Of a stretch of DNA of 20,878 nt, positions 15,146-20,878 are shown piece by piece. The DNA lies in the NCBI GenBank assembly GCA_035691285.1, contig DASSJI010000253.1, positions 1 to 20,878 on the forward strand. Reading direction: 5' to 3'. Numbering within the stretch: position 1 is the first letter of the stretch; every line of letters starts with the position of its first letter. Below the pieces are notes generated by a model that did no database searches, was not told the DNA's origin, and saw only the letters and a list, made by a program, of their open reading frames with translations. Both the position numbers and the translations under genes were made by a program. Source of the stretch: DATFEN01 sp035691285. GTDB taxonomy: Bacteria; Acidobacteriota; Vicinamibacteria; Fen-336.

Positions 15146-16513
15146 ATGGACTCCGCCGCTCATCCCCCGCTGCGCCGCCAGCTCGGCCTCACCGCCGTGG
15201 CTGCGGTCGTGGTCGGGGACATGCTGGGCTCGGGGGTGTTCTTCACGCCGGGTGAGCTGGCGGCGGTGGCCCAGGCGCCGTGGCAGGTCTACCTCTTCTG
15301 GGGCCTCGCGGGGCTCATCACGCTGTGCGGTGCGCTGACGCTGGCCGAGCTGACCTGCCTCCTGCCCCGCGCCGGCGCGAGCTACCACATCATCCGCGAG
15401 GGCTTCGGGCCCTTCTGGGCCTTCCTGAAGATCTGGATCGAGATGTGGGTCAGCGGCCCGGGGTCCGTGGCGGGCGTGGCGATTGCGTTCGGCGAGTTCG
15501 CGGTGCGGCTCCTGGAGGGCCGCGCCGCGGTCTCGGCCACGACCTGGGGCGCCGTCGCGATCCTCGCCTTCACCGCCGTCAACCTTCAGGGCGTGCGCTG
15601 TGGCGGACGCACGCAGATCGCGTTGACCGCCGTCAAGCTTCTCGGAGCGCTGGCGCTGATCGGCGGAAGCCTCCTGCTCGCGGCTCCCGTCGCGCCGTCG
15701 GAGCGGGAAGCGTCCGCGGCGGCCGGCGCGGACCTGCTCGGCTTCGTCCGCGTGGTGGGCCTCGGCCTGGCCGCGGTCCTGTTCACCTACGACGGCTGGG
15801 TGGACGTCACACACGTGGCCGGCGAGGTCAAGGAGCCGCGCAGGAACCTGCCGGCCGGCCTGGGGCTGGGCGTCCTCGGCATCACGCTGCTCTACCTGCT
15901 CGTCAACTTCGCGTACCTGCGCGTCGTGACCCTCGAGGCCATGCGGGCGGCCCCCGCCACCGTCGCGGCTACGGCGGCGGTCGCTGCGTTCGGACCGGAG
16001 GGGGGCCGGATCCTCAACGCGCTCATCATGGTGTCCATCCTCGGCGCGCTGGGCGGCCTCGTCATGACCCTGCCCCGGCTGTACTTCGCGGGTGCCTCGG
16101 AGTACGACGCGCCGACGCGCGGAAGCCGGCTGAACATCTTCTTCTCGGCGCTGTCGCGGGTCTCCGCGAAGGGCGTGCCCGCGGGCTCCGCGCTCTTCTC
16201 GGCGGCCCTCGCCGTGACGGCGCTCCTGTCCTTCGGTACGTTTCGCCGCATCGTGACCTTCTTCGTCGTGCCCGTGCACTTCGTGAACATCCTGATGGTG
16301 GCGTCCGTGTTCCGGCTGCGCCGCCGCTCGGCTTCGGCGGAGGCGCCCTACCTCACGCCGGGCTACCCCTGGGTGCCCGCGATCTACATCCTGGTGCTCG
16401 CACTCTTCCTGGTGAGCGCCATCCTCTACAACCCTGTCGACACCCTGATAGGAGTCGCGATGACGGCCACCGGGATCCCGGTCTACCTGTCGCTCCGCAG
16501 GGGCCGGCCGTGA
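15146..16513 (+). CDS. APC-family amino acid permease
   Basis: 455 residues with about 12 hydrophobic membrane segments. The first helix, GLTAVAAVVVGDMLGSGVFFTPG, carries the unwound G-S-G motif that binds the amino-acid backbone in APC transporters. TLAELTCLLPRAGASYHIIREGFG is the conserved TM2-TM3 block (LAEL, P-x-A-G-x-x-Y). It is an inner-membrane secondary transporter, probably H+-coupled and importing an amino acid or amine. The gene lies 33 bp after the DUF5916 gene. Its TGA overlaps the GTG start of the arginine-deiminase-like gene, so the two are translationally coupled and the transported compound is probably that enzyme's substrate (inference). No clear ribosome binding site precedes the ATG, but an upstream in-frame TAG leaves no earlier start. 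Confidence 0.92.
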   Translation: MDSAAHPPLRRQLGLTAVAAVVVGDMLGSGVFFTPGELAAVAQAPWQVYLFWGLAGLITLCGALTLAELTCLLPRAGASYHIIREGFGPFWAFLKIWIEMWVSGPGSVAGVAIAFGEFAVRLLEGRAAVSATTWGAVAILAFTAVNLQGVRCGGRTQIALTAVKLLGALALIGGSLLLAAPVAPSEREASAAAGADLLGFVRVVGLGLAAVLFTYDGWVDVTHVAGEVKEPRRNLPAGLGLGVLGITLLYLLVNFAYLRVVTLEAMRAAPATVAATAAVAAFGPEGGRILNALIMVSILGALGGLVMTLPRLYFAGASEYDAPTRGSRLNIFFSALSRVSAKGVPAGSALFSAALAVTALLSFGTFRRIVTFFVVPVHFVNILMVASVFRLRRRSASAEAPYLTPGYPWVPAIYILVLALFLVSAILYNPVDTLIGVAMTATGIPVYLSLRRGRP

Positions 16514-17448
16514 GCGGCCCCTACGTCCGCAACGCCTACGGGAGCTTGAGGCGGGTCATCGTGCACAGGCCCGGCCCGGAGCTGGACAAGGTCACGCCGG
16601 AGAACCTGAAGGAGTTCAACTTCGTCCGGCCGGTGAACCGCGAGAGGTTCGTCGCCGACTACGACGCCATGCTGGCGCTGTTCAGGGCCGAGGGCGTCGA
16701 GACGCTGTTGCTTCGCGAGGTCCTGGGGGGTGACGACGACGCGCTGCGCTACATGGACCACCGGCCCAACATCACCTACACGCGCGACCTGGCCGCCGTG
16801 TTCTCGCGTGGAGCCGTGCTCATGAGCCCTCACCTCAAGGGCCGGCGCGGCGATCAGGAGATGCTGGCCCGCGCCTTCTGGCGCCTCGGCGTCCCGATCC
16901 TGGGCGCGATCGAGCCGCCGGGCTTCCTCGAGGGAGGCGGCGTCACTCTGATCGGCGACGACACGGCGGTCGCGTCGCTGTGCGACCGGGCGAACGAGGA
17001 GGGCACCCGGGCCCTGCGCGAGATGGTCCTCGGTCGGGACGTGAAGCACTTCCTCGAGGTCCCGCTTCCCTTCGGGCACGTCCACATCGACGGCATCTTC
17101 ATGGTCCTGGACGAGAGGCTCTGCCTGATCCACGAGGATCCCCTGGCGCTGTTCCCCTGCCGGTTGTACGAGACGGGGCGCGCGGAGCCGCGCCACGTGT
17201 TGTTCCCGGAGTTCCTGGAGCAGCGCGGCTTCACCTGCATCCCGATCACCTACGAGGAGCGCAAGGGCGGGCACCTGAACGTGGTGGTCACGGAGCGCTC
17301 GCGGCGGGCGGTGGGCTTCGCCCAAGCGGCCCGCGTGGGCGCGGAGATGGCGCGGCACGGCTTCGAGCTCCTGACCTTCCCCTCCGACGAGCTCTTCATG
17401 GGCAAGGGCGGCGCGCACTGCATGACCTGCCCCGTCGTCGTCGCCTGA
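16510..17448 (+). CDS. Arginine deiminase/DDAH-like guanidino-group-modifying hydrolase
   Basis: 312 residues from the GTG at 16510, which overlaps the permease stop as GTGA. It belongs to the guanidino-modifying (pentein) superfamily: YTRDLAAVF (about 90-98) corresponds to the TRDP substrate loop, Glu141 in FLEGGGV to the E-G-G-D motif, His192/Asp194 in GHVHIDGIF to the catalytic H-x-D, and Cys304 in GKGGAHCMTCPV to the nucleophile near the C-terminus. Such enzymes hydrolyse arginine, agmatine, methylarginine or related guanidines through a thiouronium intermediate. The usual Asp of EGGD is Gly here, so substrate recognition may differ from classical arginine deiminase. The length (312) is shorter than ArcA (about 400) and nearer DDAH-type enzymes. 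It is cytoplasmic. No arcB or arcC gene is nearby. Confidence 0.85.
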   Translation: MSGPYVRNAYGSLRRVIVHRPGPELDKVTPENLKEFNFVRPVNRERFVADYDAMLALFRAEGVETLLLREVLGGDDDALRYMDHRPNITYTRDLAAVFSRGAVLMSPHLKGRRGDQEMLARAFWRLGVPILGAIEPPGFLEGGGVTLIGDDTAVASLCDRANEEGTRALREMVLGRDVKHFLEVPLPFGHVHIDGIFMVLDERLCLIHEDPLALFPCRLYETGRAEPRHVLFPEFLEQRGFTCIPITYEERKGGHLNVVVTERSRRAVGFAQAARVGAEMARHGFELLTFPSDELFMGKGGAHCMTCPVVVA

Positions 17449-17454
17449 GCGGGC

Positions 17455-18588
17455 TCAGCCGCCGGGGATCTGGATCTCGCGCGCGTAGAACCCCGCGTCG
17501 AGCCTGCGCGTCCGCACGCTTCCCTCGCGGATCGCCAGCTCGATCCGGTAGCGGCCGGGCTCGAGGGAGCGCACGTTGTGCGACCACAGCGTCCACGGCT
17601 CGGGGCCGTCCGCTCCGATCTCCTGGACAGGCACGAAGGCCTGTCCAGGATTCAGCCGGATGCTCAAGGCCCGGGGGCGCGACGTGCCGCCCCAGAGCAC
17701 GCCGTCGATCCGGTACTCCGCCCGGCCGTCGCCTTTCGCGCCTCGCTCGACCCGAACGGGTACCGCAGCCGGATCGATCGTCGCCGGCTGGAAGTCCCGC
17801 GCGAGCGGAGCCTCGGGATCCTGGTGCGTGCGACCGGCGTATTCGCGCATGTGATCCGTCGCCGGAGCGTCGTCGGCCAGAAGGACGATCTCGTTCACCC
17901 ACTTGATCGCCGCACAGGCGTACCAGCCGGGCACGACGAGGCGAACTGGGAAGCCGTGGTCCGCTCGCAGGGGGGCGCCGTTCATCTCGGTGGCGAGGAA
18001 CGCTCCCGACTCCCGGATCTGGTCGAGCGTGAAGATCCAGCTCGCTCCCGAGACCGATCCGGGATCGAGGGTCGCATGCTCGTCGAAGCCGGAGACGAGA
18101 ACGTGCGTGGCTCGCGGAAGAGCGCGCACACGCTCGAGCACACGCCCCAGCCGGACGCCCGAGAAGCGGGCGGCGCTCATCAGCCCGAAGTGAGCCGCGC
18201 GCGAGTTGCCCGCGCACTCGAGGAGCTGGACGCCCTGATCCTCTGCCTCGCGCCTCAGGGAGTCGATCGGAATGTCGAGGGGCGCCTCGACCAGCCCGGC
18301 GACGCGGACCTTCCAGGAGGCCGCGTCCGGGAGCCGATCCGGCGACGCGGTCCGGATGAAGAACCTGTCGGAAGGAACGAGGAGCGACCCGCGCGAGAGC
18401 GTCGAAAGGTCGAGAGCCCGGCGGCGCCCCAGCCCAAGGCCCACCGTCCGCTCCAGGGGGAAGCTGCCCTCTCCCAGGAACGGCACCGCGGCCCCGACGT
18501 CGGATGCGGCTTCGGCGAGGGACGGGAGCCACGCCGCGAGCGCAGCTCCCGGGAAGAGCTCCAGAAAGCGGCGGCGGCTCTGGTCCAT
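17455..18588 (-). CDS. Tat-exported sulfite-oxidase-type molybdopterin enzyme
   Basis: 377 residues. The N-terminus MDQSRRRFLELFPGAALAAW is a twin-arginine (Tat) signal (SRRRFLE), so the folded cofactor-bound protein should be exported to the periplasm. The oxidoreductase molybdopterin domain fills about 65-255: FFIRTASPDRLPDAASWKVRVAGLV, Cys125 in LLECAGNSR as the molybdenum ligand, HGFPVRLVVPGWYACAAIKWV as the sulfite-oxidase family signature. The Mo-co dimerisation domain (about 270-377) follows, with IDGVLWGGTSRPRALSIRL and WTLWSHNV. It has no haem domain, so it would pass electrons to a separate cytochrome. Sulfite is the likely but unproven substrate. It converges on the deiminase-like gene with 6 bp between stop codons. 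Confidence 0.92.
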   Translation of the reverse strand: MDQSRRRFLELFPGAALAAWLPSLAEAASDVGAAVPFLGEGSFPLERTVGLGLGRRRALDLSTLSRGSLLVPSDRFFIRTASPDRLPDAASWKVRVAGLVEAPLDIPIDSLRREAEDQGVQLLECAGNSRAAHFGLMSAARFSGVRLGRVLERVRALPRATHVLVSGFDEHATLDPGSVSGASWIFTLDQIRESGAFLATEMNGAPLRADHGFPVRLVVPGWYACAAIKWVNEIVLLADDAPATDHMREYAGRTHQDPEAPLARDFQPATIDPAAVPVRVERGAKGDGRAEYRIDGVLWGGTSRPRALSIRLNPGQAFVPVQEIGADGPEPWTLWSHNVRSLEPGRYRIELAIREGSVRTRRLDAGFYAREIQIPGG

Positions 18589-18692
18589 CCGGAGCCGAGT
18601 CTACCTGTTCCGCGTGGTCAGGGCCCGCACCTCTGAGCCACTCGCTCCGTGATCTCATTCGAGCTGGGCGGGTTCTCGCCGAGCCCAAGACT

Positions 18693-19018
18693 ATGGAGCA
18701 TCTCGTGGATCACGGTCGCCTCGGCGCGCGACTCGAGTGGGGCAAGCGCGAGGTCCATTGCGCAAGGGCGACAACGTCCTGGACCGCACGGAGGGCGCGG
18801 TGGTGTGGATCGACTCCCCCATCTCTCGCCGCCATGCTCGCATCGTGGTCACGGAGGGCGGCGCGACGATCGAGGGCTCGAAGGGGCAAATCATGGCCGT
18901 GGACGTGAGTCCGGAACCCCCCCCACGAGTCTCCTCTGCTCGACTCCTCTTCGAGCACCGCTACGAGGCGTTGAACCACTGGTTCGAGGAGCTGGAGCGG
19001 CTCGTAGCGGCAAGATAG
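18693..19018 (+). pseudogene. Decayed FHA-domain gene (frameshifted and truncated)
   Basis: The frame from ATG 18693 reads MEHLVDHGRLGARLEWGKREV. It should continue as the FHA strand, but the FHA match (LRKGDNVLDRTEGAVVWIDS, then PISRRHARIVVTEGG) is in another frame beginning near 18760, so a 1- or 2-nt indel separates them. The core S-R-R-H-A phosphothreonine-recognition motif is intact. The usual GSKNGT that follows is reduced to GSKG, after which the sequence leaves the family and ends in FEHRYEALNHWFEELERLVAAR with a TAG at 19016. An 8-C run lies at 18917-18924. FHA domains bind phosphothreonine made by kinases. In this area the 439 bp between flanking genes hold nothing else I can recognise. 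A sequencing error could mimic the frameshift, but not the loss after GSKG. Confidence 0.6.
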
Positions 19019-19027
19019 CGGCCCGCC

Positions 19028-20257
19028 TCACATGACCGTCCACCACGGCGCCGCGAGGACATCCTCGGCGAGCCACGAGACGCTGTCGCCCGTGTGCAGC
19101 AGCAGACCTGCGCGGGAGCGGTCTCCGTGCTCCTTCCGAAACGCCCGCAGGCCGTCGGCGTCGCCTGTCCGCGGACGCGCCGTCGCCTTGACCTCGATCG
19201 GGAGCAAGTCGCCCTTCCACTCGACGACGAAGTCGACCTCGCGTCCCGATGCGGTCCGCCAGAACATCACCTGGGGCCCGTTCGTCAGCGACGCGGCCCA
19301 CGCCAGGAGATCGCCGAGCACGAGGCTTTCGAGATGCGCGCCGCGCGGCTCGTCCTCTCCGGCCAGGTGCATCGCCAGCGCCGTGTCGTTCCAGTAGAGC
19401 TTGGGGGTCTTGATGAGCCGGCTCGTCCGGTTGACGGAGAACGCCGGCAGCCGAATCAGGAGGTAGGAGACCTCCAGCAGGTCCAGGTGCCGGCTCACCG
19501 TCGGCTGAGGCATTCCCACGTCTCGGCCCAGCTCGGCCTGGTTGACGAGATTGCCGATTCGCAGGCTCGCCGCCCGCATCAGCCGCCGGAAAGCAGGCAA
19601 CGAGTCGATCGCGCTGAGGTCGCGCAGGTCGCGCTCGAGGTAGGTCTGCGTGTAGCCCGCGTGCCAGAGGGCCCGCTCGTCCGGCCGCCTCAGGTGGTGG
19701 GCGGGGGTCGGGTATCCCCCGCGCCGGACGACATCGCGCCAGTCCGCGGCGGGTCCCCTCCGCGCGCGGAGCAGCCCGGGCCAGTCGCGGGCGCCCCGCC
19801 GGAATAACTCGCTCCACGCCCCGGCCGCTCCCCGTCCCAGGAGCTCGAGACGGGTCATGGGGCGAAGCGTCAAGTAGACGGCGCGACCCGCCAGCGTTTC
19901 GGAAACCCTCCTCATCAAGAGGAGGTCGGCGGATCCCGTGAGCAGGAAGCGTCCAGGCGAACGGTCCTCGTCGACCGCTTGCTTGACGGCCAACAGCAGC
20001 TCCGGGGCGCGTTGCACCTCGTCGAGAGTCATGCTCCCCGCGTCTCGAACCAGGGCTTCGGGCGCGCGCTGCGCCCGGTCCAGCACGTCGACGTCGTCGA
20101 GCGACCGGTAGAGCCGACCCGCGCCGAGCGCACCCAGCCTGGCCAACGTGCTCTTCCCGGTCTGTCGTGATCCGCCGAGCACGACCACGGGAGATGCGCG
20201 CAGCGCCCTCGCCAGCGGCCGCCCGAGCAGGCGCGGCAGTATGAGTTGATCCCTCAC
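19028..20257 (-). CDS. AAA_14/DUF4143-family ATPase
   Basis: About 409 residues from the GTG at 20257 (an in-frame TTG at 20275 is an alternative). Walker A GGSRQTGKST is at about 28-37 and Walker B MTLDEVQRAPELL near 76-88, with RFLLTGSADLLLMRRVSETLAGR as the sensor segment. A winged-helix-like part (LVNQAELGRDVGMPQPTVSRHLDLLE) comes next. The C-terminal DUF4143 domain carries PKLYWNDTALAMHL and the nuclease-like REVDFVVEWKGDLLPIEVKA, which has the D-x(n)-E-x-K pattern of the PD-(D/E)XK fold. Members are widespread in bacteria and archaea, often mobile or near toxin-antitoxin genes, and their role is unresolved. It lies beside a nucleotidyltransferase pair, which suggests a mobile or defence-like neighbourhood (inference). 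Confidence 0.9.
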   Translation of the reverse strand: MRDQLILPRLLGRPLARALRASPVVVLGGSRQTGKSTLARLGALGAGRLYRSLDDVDVLDRAQRAPEALVRDAGSMTLDEVQRAPELLLAVKQAVDEDRSPGRFLLTGSADLLLMRRVSETLAGRAVYLTLRPMTRLELLGRGAAGAWSELFRRGARDWPGLLRARRGPAADWRDVVRRGGYPTPAHHLRRPDERALWHAGYTQTYLERDLRDLSAIDSLPAFRRLMRAASLRIGNLVNQAELGRDVGMPQPTVSRHLDLLEVSYLLIRLPAFSVNRTSRLIKTPKLYWNDTALAMHLAGEDEPRGAHLESLVLGDLLAWAASLTNGPQVMFWRTASGREVDFVVEWKGDLLPIEVKATARPRTGDADGLRAFRKEHGDRSRAGLLLHTGDSVSWLAEDVLAAPWWTVM

Positions 20258-20267
20258 GATATGAATG

Positions 20268-20294
20268 ATTATCAAACATCACATGGAGATGCAA
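20268..20294 (-). promoter_or_regulatory. Possible promoter of the DUF4143 ATPase gene
   Basis: A locally AT-rich stretch on the minus strand has GATAAT (20268-20273) as a -10 candidate and TTGCAT (20289-20294) as a -35, with a short 15-nt spacer. The -10 lies 10 nt before the GTG at 20257 and no Shine-Dalgarno sequence is visible, so the transcript may be nearly leaderless. If so, the TTG start at 20275 would be upstream of the transcript. Confidence 0.3.
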
Positions 20295-20385
20295 GCGGGG
20301 TTCCGCGGTGGCCGGTGCGCTTCAGAGCCCCGTCCCCGGGCCGCGCGAGTTGCCGGTGCCTCGCGCAGGCGCTAATGTCGATGAG

Positions 20386-20616
20386 GTGGTGAGCGCCGAG
20401 GACGTCGCGGGCCCGGAGTGGGCGGAGTGGTATCGTCTCACCCCGGAGGAGCGTTTCCGCGAGAGCGAGAAGCTCTGGCGGACGTATCTCGCCCTCGGAG
20501 GATCGCTTGATCCGGAACCCGATACGCAGAGTCCTTTCTTCGATCCGGGAGAGGAACGTGCGCGCCCTGCTCATGGGCGGGCAGGCCTGCGTGTTGTACG
20601 GCGCGGCCGAGTTTAG
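20386..20616 (+). CDS. Small protein paired with nucleotidyltransferase
   Basis: A 76-residue protein from the GTG at 20386 (GTG 20389 or the far upstream GTG 20308 are alternatives). It contains GPEWAEWYRLTPEERFRESEKLW and ALGGSLDPEPDTQSPFFD and ends GRAGLRVVRRGRV. From memory I associate the pattern 'PEW-W-LTPEERW-ES-LW ... LDPEPDTQSPFF' with a conserved small hypothetical protein found directly before a nucleotidyltransferase gene; this should be confirmed by search. The protein is Trp/Glu-rich, has no signal peptide and no known catalytic motif. A role as partner or neutraliser of the nucleotidyltransferase, as in MNT/HEPN-like systems, is a guess. Its last 110 bp overlap the next gene in another frame. 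Confidence 0.7.
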   Translation: MVSAEDVAGPEWAEWYRLTPEERFRESEKLWRTYLALGGSLDPEPDTQSPFFDPGEERARPAHGRAGLRVVRRGRV

Positions 20617-20878
20617 CCGCGACACCGATCTCGCGATCCTCGCTTCCCCCGCCAATCTGGCGCGCCTTCGTGCCGCCCTCGACGACCTGTGCGCCCGCGT
20701 GATCGCCGTGCCGCCCTTCGAAGCGAGGTACCTGCGGCGCGGTCACGCCGTCCACTTCCGCTGCGAGCACCCAGAGGCGGAGGGCATGCGGGTCGATGTC
20801 ATGACCCGGATGCGCGGTGTGGCCGCCTTCCGGAGCCTGTGGGCGCGCCGCTCGACCTTCACTCTCCCGGACGGGACG
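20507..20878 (+). CDS. Nucleotidyltransferase (MNT/AbiEii-like), truncated by the right edge
   Basis: A frame open for 124 codons to the window end, beginning at TTG 20507 with GGAGG 5 nt upstream. The start reads IRNPIRRVLSSIRERNV. The nucleotidyltransferase core follows: LLMGGQACVLYGAAEFSRDTDLAIL, with the G-G motif and the D-x-D-type metal pair (TRDTD/L region), and later EGMRVDVMT with a third acidic residue. Such enzymes transfer a nucleotide to tRNA or protein, and several act as toxins or antitoxins in two-gene modules. ATG 20573 is a later possible start but would remove the N-terminal helix and lacks the good ribosome binding site. The C-terminal half is outside the window. Confidence 0.85.
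   Translation, partial: MIRNPIRRVLSSIRERNVRALLMGGQACVLYGAAEFSRDTDLAILASPANLARLRAALDDLCARVIAVPPFEARYLRRGHAVHFRCEHPEAEGMRVDVMTRMRGVAAFRSLWARRSTFTLPDGT

Noticed and set aside
15280..16509. The 5' extension of the deiminase-like frame through the permease gene
   Set aside because: The translation there is Arg/Pro/Gly-rich noise, while the permease frame shows proper membrane helices. The GTG at 16510 gives the expected family N-terminus.
17445..17458. Palindrome CTGAGC-GG-GCTCAG holding both convergent stop codons, as a bidirectional terminator
   Set aside because: The stem is only 5-6 bp with a tiny loop and no U-tract on either side; partly a by-product of two TGA stops facing each other.
1..20878. 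CRISPR array, insertion sequence, tRNA or rRNA genes
   Set aside because: No regularly spaced repeats, transposase frames, terminal inverted repeats, cloverleaf patterns or rRNA-like blocks were seen.

Overview
The window is a high-GC bacterial chromosome segment, tightly packed on both strands. The gene mix points to Acidobacteriota, or a phylum with similar gene content. It holds a very large TonB-dependent receptor with an N-terminal carboxypeptidase-regulatory-like domain, a DUF5916/CBM9-like outer-membrane protein, a sulfatase-fold enzyme fused to TPR repeats, and a PknB-type serine/threonine kinase. The phylum call is inferred from gene content. No rRNA, tRNA, CRISPR array or insertion sequence was seen.

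Left part (1-4900): the N-terminus of a Ser/Thr protein kinase runs off the left edge on the minus strand. Next to it is the most striking gene of the window, a minus-strand thioredoxin-fold protein of the iodothyronine deiodinase family. Its reading frame crosses one in-frame TGA exactly at the family's selenocysteine position (motif GSCT-U-PPF). A perfect 7-bp hairpin with a G-starting loop lies about 21 nt downstream of that TGA, as expected of a bacterial SECIS element. A plus-strand nitrilase-family amidase diverges from it. A periplasmic-binding-protein-like gene (its end overlapping the nitrilase gene), a secreted AstE/AspA-type zinc hydrolase and a VapBC toxin-antitoxin pair follow, all on the minus strand. 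The VapBC promoter carries a perfect 14-bp palindrome and looks leaderless.

Middle (4918-15112): a two-gene minus-strand transcription unit encodes a lipoprotein of the alkaline-phosphatase/sulfatase fold with about ten TPRs and a secreted metal-dependent amidohydrolase. It has a consensus -10 box and a leader that folds into a long hairpin directly before the ribosome binding site. The TonB receptor (minus) and the DUF5916 outer-membrane protein (plus) are divergently transcribed from a short shared intergenic region. The receptor mRNA also has a strong leader hairpin, and its gene ends with a clear intrinsic terminator.

Right part (15146-20878): an APC-family amino-acid permease is translationally coupled to an arginine-deiminase-like (guanidino-group-modifying) enzyme, suggesting uptake followed by hydrolysis of a guanidino compound. 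A Tat-exported sulfite-oxidase-type molybdoenzyme converges on them. A decayed FHA-domain gene, a DUF4143-type AAA ATPase and a small-protein/nucleotidyltransferase pair with a long out-of-frame overlap complete the window. The last gene is cut by the right edge.
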